Shown here: positions 16,198 through 24,570 of the stretch, piece by piece
Position numbering within the stretch: position 1 is the first letter of the stretch
How the letters are laid out: each line of letters opens with the position of its first letter
Notes under the pieces: model-generated
What the model was told of the DNA's origin: nothing
Databases searched by the model: none
The model's input: only the letters and a program-made list of their open reading frames with translations
From: Pseudomonas palleroniana
Lineage (GTDB): Bacteria > Pseudomonadota > Gammaproteobacteria > Pseudomonadales > Pseudomonadaceae
Reading direction: 5' to 3'
Assembly (NCBI RefSeq): GCF_003031675.1
Contig: NZ_PYWX01000061.1
Span: 1-64,000, forward strand
Length of the DNA: 64,000 bases
Translations under genes and position numbers: made by a program

Positions 16198-16839
16198 ATG
16201 CTATCCATGACTGCGACTGCACCTCAACGCCTCACTGACCGCAAACGCGAAGCTATCGTAGTGGCGGCCATCGCCGAGTTCCGGGCAAATGGGTTCGAGG
16301 TCACCAGTATGGACAAGATCGCCGCCACCGCCGGTGTTTCCAAGCGCACGGTGTACAACCATTTCCCCAGCAAGGAAGAGTTGTTCGCAGAGATCCTCCA
16401 CCAGCTCTGGGCCAGCACCGTCGCGCAACTGGATGTGATCTACACCAGCGACCGCCCGCTGCGCGAGCAATTGCGCGGGCTGCTGGAAGCGAAGATGAAG
16501 ATGATGTCGGACACCAACTTTCTAGACCTGGCCCGCGTTGCCATCGCCGCCACCATCCATTCACCGGAACGTGCGCAAGACATGGTCAACCGTCTGAGCC
16601 AGCGCGAAGAAGGCTTTACCCAGTGGGTGCGAGCAGCGCGGGACGATGGCCGCCTGTCTTGCACCGACCCGGCCTTTGCCGCCCACCAGATCCAGAGCCT
16701 GCTCAAGGCCTTTGCCTTCTGGCCGCAGATCACCCTGGGCCAACCCACCCTCGACACCGCCGCCCAGGCCCATGTTATCGAGTCGGCAATCGACTTGTTC
16801 CTGGCGGGCTACGAAATACCTTCGGCCCACCTGCGCTGA
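16198..16839 (+). CDS. TetR/AcrR-family repressor
   Basis: 213 residues. The N-terminal HTH is REAIVVAAIAEFRANGFEVT then SMDKIAATAGVSKRTVYNHF, about residues 17-56, with the conserved PSKEELF continuation. The C-terminal ligand domain ends in a TetR_C-like block (AAQAHVIESAIDLFLAGY). It is divergent from the MBL-fold hydrolase across 133 bases containing a TACACTG palindrome, so it most likely represses the hydrolase and itself. The inducer is unknown, perhaps a lipid-like substrate of the hydrolase. Confidence 0.88.
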   Translation: MLSMTATAPQRLTDRKREAIVVAAIAEFRANGFEVTSMDKIAATAGVSKRTVYNHFPSKEELFAEILHQLWASTVAQLDVIYTSDRPLREQLRGLLEAKMKMMSDTNFLDLARVAIAATIHSPERAQDMVNRLSQREEGFTQWVRAARDDGRLSCTDPAFAAHQIQSLLKAFAFWPQITLGQPTLDTAAQAHVIESAIDLFLAGYEIPSAHLR

Positions 16840-17028
16840 TACTTGCCCTGGAACGACACTTAAGGTCGCTTTTAATGTATTCGTACGCTTCTCGGCACAA
16901 ATGGCCTGGAAGGACACTAATTATTCCCACACGAATCACTGACAATATTCACATCCCTAATCCGATCAGCGGTTTAAACCACTGACACTTGCTGCCGTAT
17001 CTGCAAAAACAGAGCTGACCCAAGACCT

Positions 17029-18087
17029 ATGGAAAACAAACGAGGCAAAGGGCTTTCATTTGCCAGGCGTATCTACAAGCCAAGGATTATCGGCCTGGGT
17101 ATCGGCAGCATCAGCGTGATCGGAGCGTTGTCCCCCTTGTCGATGCCCGGCTGGGTGTGGGCCTTGCTGTTGTTCAACGGGTATGCCTGGGCACATGTGG
17201 CCTACCTGCTTTCTACCCGCTCGCCTTTCCCCTATCAGGCCGAGCAACGCAACATGCTCTATGACTCACTGTTTGGAGGCTTCTGGGCCGCGGCCATCCA
17301 ATTCACACCACTGGCAACCGTGACCATTCTGTCGATGATGACCATGAACAACGTCGCGGCGGGCGGCAAGCGTTTGTTCCTGCGCGGGCTGGTGGCACAA
17401 GCGGGCGGAATCGGCATCGCGTGGTGGTGCTTTGGGATCACGTTCAATCCCAATGTCAGCCCCGTCCAGGTCTACACCTGCCTGCCGATGCTGACGCTCT
17501 ACCCGATGGCCATCGGCATGGTCTGCTATCAACTGGCGATCAAACTGTCGGAGCACAAACGCACCCTCAGCGCCCTTAGCCGTATCGACAGCCTGACCGG
17601 CCTGCTCAACCACGGCTCGTGGAAAGACCTGCTGAACCTCAAGTTCCATAAGTGCCAGCAGCAACAAGGCCAGGCCACCATCGCATTGATCGATATCGAC
17701 CACTTCAAGCAGATCAATGACACTCACGGCCATATCGTCGGCGATACCGTGCTGCGCCAACTGAGCCAACTATTGCGCCAGCACCTGCGGGAAAACGACT
17801 TCGCAGGGCGTTACGGCGGCGATGAATTCTGTGTGATTCTTCCGAAGATGCCCCTGCAGGAAGCGGTGCTCGTCATGGAGCGCATGCGTGAAACCTTCAG
17901 TAACTATCGCAACCCGCAGATCCCCGAGTTGCGCATCAGCCTGAGCATCGGCCTGGCGGACTTCCAACCGGTTTTCAGCGATGCCGTCATGTGGCTCAAC
18001 GCCGCCGACCGTGCCCTCTATGTGGCCAAGAAAACCGGGCGCAACCGGGTCAAGGTCAGTGAATACGCGGTCGCCTGTTCCGCCTGA
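17029..18087 (+). CDS. Membrane diguanylate cyclase, MASE2-GGDEF
   Basis: 352 residues. The N-terminal MASE2 sensor (about 10-170) begins FARRIYKPRIIGLGIGSISV and includes QRNMLYDSLFGGFWAAA, as in AdrA-type cyclases, with about five membrane helices. The catalytic domain begins SRIDSLTGLLNHGSW, has DIDHFKQINDTHGH, and the active-site GGDEF at 263-267. The inhibitory I-site RxxD (REND, 254-257) is intact five residues upstream, so product inhibition is expected. It makes c-di-GMP at the inner membrane. The next gene is a BdlA-like biofilm-dispersal receptor, a functional match. Confidence 0.9.
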   Translation: MENKRGKGLSFARRIYKPRIIGLGIGSISVIGALSPLSMPGWVWALLLFNGYAWAHVAYLLSTRSPFPYQAEQRNMLYDSLFGGFWAAAIQFTPLATVTILSMMTMNNVAAGGKRLFLRGLVAQAGGIGIAWWCFGITFNPNVSPVQVYTCLPMLTLYPMAIGMVCYQLAIKLSEHKRTLSALSRIDSLTGLLNHGSWKDLLNLKFHKCQQQQGQATIALIDIDHFKQINDTHGHIVGDTVLRQLSQLLRQHLRENDFAGRYGGDEFCVILPKMPLQEAVLVMERMRETFSNYRNPQIPELRISLSIGLADFQPVFSDAVMWLNAADRALYVAKKTGRNRVKVSEYAVACSA

Positions 18088-18311
18088 GTTGTCCTACAAC
18101 TTCCCGTCTGAATCCTCTGTCGCAGCGCCAAAGCAATAGCATAATGCCGCCATTGGTCGGCTGCCCAATAATGGTCCTGCTCCAGGGGCGAACTTCTTGG
18201 CAAGCTGAACACTCTGAATCCGCTGTTCCACTCCCGCTGTCAGCACAAGGAAGCTGACAATGAGCACGTCAACCGTGAGGCCCCGCGCCCTACGGGGTCA
18301 GGCGCATATAC

Positions 18312-19673
18312 ATGGATGCCTTCTCCTACGCATGCTTGCCCGAGCCCCCCGACATGCTATTCAACGCCCATAAAAAAACCATCAGTACCCTGCAGCACAC
18401 CAACGCCCAGCAAGCCAGCCTGCTGGACGCCATCGAGCGGTCCATGGCGGTGATCGAATTCGACCTGCAAGGTCGCGTGCTGCGGGCCAACGACAACTTC
18501 CTCAAGACCATGAACTACCGCGCCGAGCAGATCCTGGGCCAGCCCCATCGGATGTTTTGCACCCCGGCGTTCGCCCGCAGCGCCGAGTACAACCAGTTGT
18601 GGACGCACCTGCGTAATGGCCAATTCCAGTCCGGCACCTTTGAGCGAGTCGCCGGCGATGGGCAGTCGGTGTGGCTGGAGGCCAGCTATAACCCGGTACG
18701 CGATGAGTCCGGCAGCGTGATCAAAGTGGTGAAGTACGCCATGGACGTCACCCCGCGCCTGCAGGCCGAAAGCGAAGCCAATGCCAAGCTGCAGGCCATC
18801 GACCGTGCCATGGCGATGATCGAGTTCAACCTCGACGGCACCATCATCACCGCCAATGCGAACTTCCTGCAGCGCATGGGCTACACCCTGGCGCAGATCC
18901 AGGGCAAGCATCACCGCCTGTTCTGTAAGCCGGAGTTGGCCAACAGCCCCGAATACAGTGCGTTCTGGAACCGTCTGAACCAGGGCGAACTGTTCAACGG
19001 CCAGTTCGAGCGCATCGATAAACACGGCCAGACCCTGTGGCTGGAGGCCAACTACAACCCGGTGTACGACGCCAGCGGACGCCTGTGCAAAGTGGTCAAG
19101 TTCGCCTCGGATGTGACCGCTCGGGTGCTGCAACATGCCGCCGATGCGCAAAGCGCTGCACAGGCTTACCACCTGTCCCTGAACACACAGGACATGGCGG
19201 AAAAAGGCGCTGAAGTGATTCAGAAAACCGCCACGGGCATGCGTGAAATTGCCGTGGACATTGATGCCTCTTCGCAACTGATCGCCAAGCTCGGCGAGCG
19301 TTCGCAGCAGATCACCGCCATCGTCAATACTATTCGTGGCATTGCCGACCAGACCAACCTGCTGGCCCTCAACGCCGCCATCGAGGCCGCACGGGCCGGC
19401 GAGCAAGGCCGTGGTTTTGCCGTGGTGGCCGATGAAGTGCGGCAATTGGCGGCACGCACCAGCGGCTCGACGACGGAGATATCCAGCATGATTGCGATGA
19501 TCCAGGAAGAAACCCGCCAAGCCATCGACAGCATGGGCACGACCCGTGACCGCGCAGCCCAAGGCGTGGAGTTGGCCAACCAGGCCGGCACGGTAATCCT
19601 GCAGATTCGCGAAGGCACCGGCGAGGCGGTGCAGGCGGTCAGTGCGTTTGCCAATGAGCGGGGCCACAGCTGA
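18312..19673 (+). CDS. bdlA: Soluble PAS-PAS methyl-accepting chemotaxis protein, BdlA-like
   Basis: 453 residues without membrane segments. Two tandem PAS domains: the first from IERSMAVIEFDLQGRVLRAN (about 42-150), the second from IDRAMAMIEFNLDGTIITAN (about 163-275). They are followed by a short MCP signalling domain with the hairpin tip IADQTNLLALNAAIEAARAG and GRGFAVVADEVRQLA. The same architecture and length class occur in P. aeruginosa BdlA, which links redox and c-di-GMP signals to biofilm dispersal. The start is uncertain: MDAFSY at 18312 or MLFNAH at 18354, neither with a good ribosome site. The symbol is by architecture. Confidence 0.72.
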   Translation: MDAFSYACLPEPPDMLFNAHKKTISTLQHTNAQQASLLDAIERSMAVIEFDLQGRVLRANDNFLKTMNYRAEQILGQPHRMFCTPAFARSAEYNQLWTHLRNGQFQSGTFERVAGDGQSVWLEASYNPVRDESGSVIKVVKYAMDVTPRLQAESEANAKLQAIDRAMAMIEFNLDGTIITANANFLQRMGYTLAQIQGKHHRLFCKPELANSPEYSAFWNRLNQGELFNGQFERIDKHGQTLWLEANYNPVYDASGRLCKVVKFASDVTARVLQHAADAQSAAQAYHLSLNTQDMAEKGAEVIQKTATGMREIAVDIDASSQLIAKLGERSQQITAIVNTIRGIADQTNLLALNAAIEAARAGEQGRGFAVVADEVRQLAARTSGSTTEISSMIAMIQEETRQAIDSMGTTRDRAAQGVELANQAGTVILQIREGTGEAVQAVSAFANERGHS

Positions 19674-19748
19674 CTCGTTCTTCATGTGCCTGGCCGGGGG
19701 CTCGGTTTATAGTGCTGACTGTGTTCACGCCAAGGATTCGCCCCCGCC

Positions 19749-20267
19749 ATGACCCCAGACAAACCAGAAGCCGCGCCGGTCGACCACCTGCGCTTTCACC
19801 GAGGCCACGCTCACCTCGCGCCGACCTTCGGCAACGATACCTTTGCCCTCAAGGCGGAAGCCTTTGCACGCTTCTTTGGCACGCCGACCTTCCTCGGCGC
19901 GCAAACCGCAATCGTGGTGTTGTGGGTCGCGCTGAACATGAGCGGCGTCACGCACTTCGACGTGTACCCGTTTATCCTGCTCAACCTGGCCTTCAGCCTG
20001 CAGTCAGCCTACGCCGCACCGCTGATCCTGCTGGCCCAGACACGCCAGGCGGCGCGAGACAAAGCCCAGTCCGACGCCGATGCGCAACACCGCGAAGCCC
20101 TGGCCATCGCCAATACCGAGCGCCAGGCCCAGGCCGCGCAGACCACCAGGCAGCTGCTGGAACTACTGGAGCAAAACACCCGGCTGACGGAAATGACCAA
20201 GCAACTGACCGAGCGTATCGAAACCCTGACGTGCGAAATGCATGAGCAGTTTGTGCGAAAAACCTAG
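19749..20267 (+). CDS. DUF1003-family membrane protein
   Basis: 172 residues. The core TFGNDTFALKAEAFARFFGTPTFLGAQTAIVVLW and NMSGVTHFDVYPFILLNLAFSLQSAYAAPLILLAQ pattern, with two membrane helices (about 45-65 and 75-95), is DUF1003. The C-terminal 75 residues are a long charged coiled coil (QTRQAARDKAQSD... to EMHEQFVRKT). Function unknown. The stop codon overlaps the stop of the convergent LysR gene. Confidence 0.82.
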   Translation: MTPDKPEAAPVDHLRFHRGHAHLAPTFGNDTFALKAEAFARFFGTPTFLGAQTAIVVLWVALNMSGVTHFDVYPFILLNLAFSLQSAYAAPLILLAQTRQAARDKAQSDADAQHREALAIANTERQAQAAQTTRQLLELLEQNTRLTEMTKQLTERIETLTCEMHEQFVRKT

Positions 20268-21148
20268 CGCCGCGGCCAGCGTACATGCCGTCCCAGCTCA
20301 TCGAACAACGCCACCACCGAGCGCAGCGCCCGACAATCCGGGCGCGTCAGCAGCCATAGCGCGGTGTCACGCCCCTCCAATGCAGGGCTCAGGGGTTGCA
20401 GGCCATCGCCCAATAGAAAGTCCGGCAGCGCTGCAACGCCCAATCCCGTGCGCACCAGTTCGGTCACCGACAACATACTGTTGCAGCGGTAGCTGGGGCG
20501 TACACCCGGCAAGTGCTCGCGGCGCCAGGTCACCGTGGGGTGATCCGGCAGAAAATCATCCGGTGCGATCCAGGCCAGGTCGGCCAACTCACGCCCCGCG
20601 TGCCGGCGCGCATACTCGGCGCTGGCACACACTTGATAGCGGACGGTGCCCAGGCAGCGCCCCACCAGATGCTCCGGCGGCGTCCTGGTCAGGCGTAGGG
20701 CGATATCCGCATCACGCCGACTGAGGTTGGCGAAATGATTGGAGGTGCTCAACTCCAGGGTCAGCGCCGGGTATTCGGGCATGAACTGCGCCAGGGCCGG
20801 CAACAGCAAGCCTTGCAACACCGAATCGGTACAGGTCAGGCGCACCGTGCCGCTGATCACTTCACCGCCCTGCTCCACACCGATACGCGCCGCCTCCAGG
20901 GCCTGCTCGGCACGTTCGGCCTGTTGCGCAAGATGGCTTGCCAGGCTGGTAGGCAAATAACCGCTGCGGCTTTTTTCAAACAATGTCTGGCCCAAGGCGG
21001 CTTCCAACCGGCGCACGGCGCGGAACACCGTGGACACATCCACCCGCAGCAATGTCGCCGCCCGCGCCAGAGTGCCACCGCGTACCAGCGCGAGAATCAG
21101 TGACAGGTCGGGATAGTCGATTGAATAGTGCGTCGCTGCATTGAGCAT
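20264..21148 (-). CDS. LysR-family regulator of the GATase/ABM pair
   Basis: 294 residues. The winged HTH LSLILALVRGGTLARAATLL then RVDVSTVFRAVRRLEAALGQ sits at about 14-52, followed by an effector domain. The start MLNAATHY (ATG at 21148) was preferred because the longer frame runs through the intergenic repeats. It is divergent from the CTP-synthase-like gene, with direct repeats of AACGCCAAT in the gap, so it probably regulates that pair. Confidence 0.82.
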   Translation of the reverse strand: MLNAATHYSIDYPDLSLILALVRGGTLARAATLLRVDVSTVFRAVRRLEAALGQTLFEKSRSGYLPTSLASHLAQQAERAEQALEAARIGVEQGGEVISGTVRLTCTDSVLQGLLLPALAQFMPEYPALTLELSTSNHFANLSRRDADIALRLTRTPPEHLVGRCLGTVRYQVCASAEYARRHAGRELADLAWIAPDDFLPDHPTVTWRREHLPGVRPSYRCNSMLSVTELVRTGLGVAALPDFLLGDGLQPLSPALEGRDTALWLLTRPDCRALRSVVALFDELGRHVRWPRR

Positions 21149-21155
21149 GTGGGCA

Positions 21156-21185
21156 AACGCCAATATTGATTGCGTGAACGCCAAT
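21156..21185. promoter_or_regulatory. Direct repeats AACGCCAAT, candidate LysR binding site
   Basis: AACGCCAAT occurs at 21156-21164 and 21177-21185, start-to-start spacing 21 bases (two helical turns), inside the 80-base gap between the divergent LysR gene and the GATase gene. TATAGT (21187-21192) right after it could be the -10 of the rightward promoter. Confidence 0.45.
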
Positions 21186-21228
21186 CTATAGTGCGCCCCA
21201 GAACACCACAAGCCATAGGCCGTACCCG

Positions 21229-21936
21229 ATGAAACCCAGCGCTCTGCACCTCGCCCTGATCGGCGACTACAACCCCGACGTGATTGCCCACCAGGCCATT
21301 CCGATCGCCTTGCAACAAGCGGCCGACGCCTTGAAACTCAAGATTGACGTGCAGTGGCTGGATACCGACACCCTCACACCGCACACAACCCTGCGCCACT
21401 TCGATGGCTTCTGGTGCGTGCCCGCCAGCCCCTATCGCGACGCCGACGGCGCACTGCGGGCGATTCGATTTGCCCGCGAGCAAAAGCGCCCTTTCCTCGG
21501 CACTTGCGGCGGTTTTCAACACGCCGTGCTGGAATATGCGCGCCATGTGCTGGGCTGGGCGGATGCCGAACATGGCGAACTGGCGCCCGATGCCAAGCGC
21601 GCCGTGATCGCCCCCCTGAGCTGCGCCCTGGTAGAGGCGACCGACAGCGTGCGCCTGACGCCTTACACCCGCATTGCCGAGGCCTACGGCGCCCTGGATA
21701 TCGATGAAGGCTATCGCTGCCGCTATGGCATCAACCCCGAGTTCGCCAACGCGCTGCTTGAAGGCGACCTGATTGCCAGCGGCCATGACTCGGCAGGCGA
21801 TCTGCGCGCCGTGGAGCTGCTGGACCATCCGTTTTTCGTCGCCACCCTGTTCCAGCCGGAGCGGGCAGCCCTCAAAGGCACCCCACCGCCACTGGCGACA
21901 GCGTTGCTGCAAGCTTGCCAAGGAGCGTCGCGATGA
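21229..21936 (+). CDS. Stand-alone CTP-synthase C-terminal-like glutamine amidotransferase domain
   Basis: 235 residues that look like the class-I glutaminase half of CTP synthase without the synthetase half. LALIGDYNPDVIAHQAIPIAL opens it, and the nucleophile is Cys93 in FLGTCGGFQHAVLE. In CTP synthase the partner His-Glu lie in HPE; here the equivalent is FQPE (Gln209-Pro-Glu211), so the catalytic His is missing. It may act on something other than glutamine or use another His. It forms an operon with the ABM gene (ATGA overlap) and is divergent from a LysR gene. Confidence 0.8.
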   Translation: MKPSALHLALIGDYNPDVIAHQAIPIALQQAADALKLKIDVQWLDTDTLTPHTTLRHFDGFWCVPASPYRDADGALRAIRFAREQKRPFLGTCGGFQHAVLEYARHVLGWADAEHGELAPDAKRAVIAPLSCALVEATDSVRLTPYTRIAEAYGALDIDEGYRCRYGINPEFANALLEGDLIASGHDSAGDLRAVELLDHPFFVATLFQPERAALKGTPPPLATALLQACQGASR

Positions 21937-22256
21937 TCGCCACTACCCCGTCCCCGCCCTACTACGCGGTTATTTTCAGCTCCCTGCGCACCGAGGGTGA
22001 TCAAGGCTACGGCCAGGCCGCTGCACGCATGCTGGAACTGGCACGTGAACAACCCGGGTTCCTCGGCGTGGAATCGGCACGCGAAGACGGCCTGGGCATC
22101 ACCGTGTCCTACTGGAGCAGCGAGGCGGCCATCCTGGCCTGGAAGCAGCAGGCAGAACATTGTGCGGTGCGCGAACAAGGCCGCGCCACCTGGTACTCGG
22201 CGTTTCAAACGCGGGTGTGCAAGGTGGAGCGGGCCTACGGTTTTGCGCGCAATTAA
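21933..22256 (+). CDS. ABM-domain protein (antibiotic biosynthesis monooxygenase-like)
   Basis: 107 residues with a dimeric ferredoxin-like fold pattern: YYAVIFSSLRTEGDQGYGQA, LAREQPGFLGVESARE, GLGITVSYWSSEAAILAWKQ, HCAVREQGRATWYSAF, in order. The stop of the GATase gene overlaps its ATG (ATGA), so translation is coupled. Related small ABM proteins handle reactive or aromatic compounds or heme; here the partner is the CTP-synthase-like protein, and the joint function is unknown. Confidence 0.8.
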   Translation: MIATTPSPPYYAVIFSSLRTEGDQGYGQAAARMLELAREQPGFLGVESAREDGLGITVSYWSSEAAILAWKQQAEHCAVREQGRATWYSAFQTRVCKVERAYGFARN

Positions 22257-22576
22257 CTGACCAGACTGCGCAAGGCACTGATCGGCGGGATTTCCACCCG
22301 GCGCATATACACACGCAACGGCTCGGTGATGTTGAGGCGGTCATCGATATTTTGATCCAGCAGCAACTGAATGCGCTCGCGGGACAAGGTCATGGTGTGG
22401 TCGACCGCGGGCAACCAGACAAATTCGGCCGTCGGGATGATGCCGTCATCGGCCACGTCCATGCCAAAGGCATCTTCGCTGAAACGCACGATGTACTGGC
22501 CGCTTTTACGGTTAAGGCCGACAAAACCGTGGAGTTGGTCGGCGGCCTGGCAGATAAGCTCGGAGGTGATGCGCAT
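22253..22576 (-). CDS. Conserved hypothetical protein
   Basis: 107 residues starting MRITSELICQAADQLHGFVG; the start was chosen because residues upstream lack coding character. No membrane segment or signal. It ends EPLRVYMRRVEIPPISALRSLVS. I recall similar short proteins in other Pseudomonas genomes but no assigned function. Its stop overlaps the stop of the convergent ABM gene. Confidence 0.55.
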   Translation of the reverse strand: MRITSELICQAADQLHGFVGLNRKSGQYIVRFSEDAFGMDVADDGIIPTAEFVWLPAVDHTMTLSRERIQLLLDQNIDDRLNITEPLRVYMRRVEIPPISALRSLVS

Positions 22577-22808
22577 GGTAAACCTCACTGAAAAGTCCCA
22601 CTGGGACTGGAAAGATGGTTTACACGCGTGGCACAAAAATTCGGCCCTCTGACGGGGCAGCTTGGGGCAAGAGTACTGCAAGACTGCACAAAAAAACCCA
22701 AAAATCGGCCCGTGCGCACGTTAATGTCGGTTTGGTGATAGCGCCATTCGCAATCAATTGTTAAAAAGGACGCCTTCTCAAAGTTACCTCCACGAAAGGA
22801 CTTCGCAT

Positions 22809-23960
22809 ATGCCTGTCACGTTTTCCAACGGCCCGGTGCCCACCACTATCGGCAGTGCCTTGATGCTCGCGCTGATGCTCGGCCTTGGCCCCGCACAGGC
22901 AGCCGAACCGATCAGCCCGGCTGAATTGGCGACAAGCGAAGGCATTCCGTACCCGGCGGTCATCGCCCACCGTGGCGCTTCCTACGACGCTCCTGAGTCC
23001 ACCGCCGCCGCCTACAAGGTGGCACGCGATTTGGGCGCCGACTACCTGGAAATGGACCTGCAGCGCAGCAAGGACGGTGTCCTGTTCGCCTTGCACGACA
23101 ACAACCTGCAACGCACCACCGACGTAGCCAGCAAATTCCCGGAACGCAAAGATGCCCCGGCCAACGAATTCACCTGGGCCGAACTGCGCACCCTGGATGC
23201 CGGCAGCTGGTTCAACGCCGCCTACCCGGACCGCGCCCGTCCAGGGTTCGTGGGCCTGAAAATCCAGAGCCTGGATGACATCATCAAGATCGCCGAAGGC
23301 AACCCGCAGCACAAACCCGGCCTGTACATCGAGACCAAGGAGCCCAAGCAGTTCCCGGGCATCGAAGCCGACCTGAAAAACAAGCTGCTGGATAAAGGCT
23401 GGTTGAGCTCCGCCGGCTCCAAGCTGGGCAAGAGCAACACTGGCGTCGGCCAGGGTAAAGGCCGCGTGGTGTTGCAGACGTTTGAAAAAGACAGCTTGAA
23501 AGAGCTGCAAAAAGAAATGCCCAACACTCCGAAAATCTTGCTGCTATGGGTCGGTGCCGGCAGCATCGAGCCAAAATCCACGCAGACATTCGCCGAGTCC
23601 GGCGAGCCGACCAAGGCCGCCTACTACGCCAAGCAAGAGCCGAAGGACGCCGCCGAGTTCGAAAAATGGGTCGACGACGCCAAGAGCCTCGGCGCCATCG
23701 GCACCGGCCCTTCGGCCGAGCTGACCCACCATGGCGACCAGAGCTACACCGACCTGGTCAAGCCTGAAATGAACAAGCTGACCCACGACAAGGGCCTGCT
23801 GGTGCATGTCTACACCGTGGACGAACCGGTGGACTTCAAGAAAGTCATGGACGCCGGGGTTGATGGCATTTTCACCAACCGCGCCGCTGAACTGTTGAAG
23901 TTCTACAATCGCTTCCCGTCGTCGAACGTGAAGCAGTTGCTGGCCGATCACGGTTATTAA
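22809..23960 (+). CDS. glpQ: Periplasmic glycerophosphodiester phosphodiesterase
   Basis: 383 residues. A signal peptide (hydrophobic stretch LMLALMLGLGPAQAAEP, cleavage near residue 31) directs it to the periplasm. GDPD catalytic residues: His54-Arg55 in VIAHRGASYDAPEST with Glu63, Glu81 and Asp83 in YLEMDLQRSKDG, and His96 in ALHDNNLQRTT. It frees glycerol-3-phosphate from deacylated phospholipids. The ATG at 22809 has an AAAGGA ribosome site; the longer frame upstream lacks one. It stands alone between convergent and co-directional unrelated genes. Confidence 0.93.
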   Translation: MPVTFSNGPVPTTIGSALMLALMLGLGPAQAAEPISPAELATSEGIPYPAVIAHRGASYDAPESTAAAYKVARDLGADYLEMDLQRSKDGVLFALHDNNLQRTTDVASKFPERKDAPANEFTWAELRTLDAGSWFNAAYPDRARPGFVGLKIQSLDDIIKIAEGNPQHKPGLYIETKEPKQFPGIEADLKNKLLDKGWLSSAGSKLGKSNTGVGQGKGRVVLQTFEKDSLKELQKEMPNTPKILLLWVGAGSIEPKSTQTFAESGEPTKAAYYAKQEPKDAAEFEKWVDDAKSLGAIGTGPSAELTHHGDQSYTDLVKPEMNKLTHDKGLLVHVYTVDEPVDFKKVMDAGVDGIFTNRAAELLKFYNRFPSSNVKQLLADHGY

Positions 23961-24082
23961 AAAATCAGGGGCATGGCGGATTGAACGAACGGCGTAACGG
24001 CTTGAACTAATTAAGGGTGAATTAAGTTGCACTGGATAACCTGAGCCCACTTAAACAGCTCACCCGAAAAAGGAAACACACG

Positions 24083-24388
24083 ATGAAAAGTCTGACCGCC
24101 CTGTTCGCCGCCGCCGCCCTGACCCTGACTGCCGGCCTGGCCCAAGCCGATGTGCGCCCGGACCAGATTCCCAGTTTGCTCAAATCCGGCCAGGTAATGG
24201 ACTTCCAGAAGCTCAACGCCGCTGCCCTGGCCAAACACCCTGGCGCGACCATCACCGATACCGAGCTGGACCACAAAAACGGTGTGCTGGTGTATGAGGT
24301 GGACATCACCGATACCACCGGCAAGAAGTTTGAAGTCAAGCTCGATGCCAAGACCGGCACCGTGCTGGAAGACAAGCAAGACACTTGA
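24083..24388 (+). CDS. Periplasmic PepSY-domain protein
   Basis: 101 residues with a signal peptide MKSLTALFAAAALTLTAGLA (cut near AQA-DV). The rest is one PepSY domain: KSGQVMDFQKLNAAALAKHP, then VLVYEVDITDTTGKKFEVKL and DAKTGTVLEDKQD. Such proteins bind or inhibit periplasmic peptidases or act as sensors. An AAAAGGA ribosome site precedes the start, and a strong terminator follows. It appears monocistronic. Confidence 0.88.
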   Translation: MKSLTALFAAAALTLTAGLAQADVRPDQIPSLLKSGQVMDFQKLNAAALAKHPGATITDTELDHKNGVLVYEVDITDTTGKKFEVKLDAKTGTVLEDKQDT

Positions 24389-24398
24389 GTCGAACTTG

Positions 24399-24435
24399 AA
24401 AAAACCGCGTCACCTTCGGGTGACGCGGTTTTTTT
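24399..24435 (+). terminator. Rho-independent terminator of the PepSY gene
   Basis: AACCGCGTCACC-TTCG-GGTGACGCGGTT: a perfect 12-bp stem with a stable TTCG tetraloop, preceded by A and followed by T5, ten bases after the stop codon. Confidence 0.93.
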
Positions 24436-24570
24436 ATGGGCGTTTGAACGCCTGAAGCAGAGCCTGTTTGCTACCCTCGGATGAAATGACACCTACGGCG
24501 CGCAAGGTCGTAGAATCTCACTGTCTGGCCAGGGCATAACGCCCGACGCCCACAAGGTCGAGGCTGCCGC

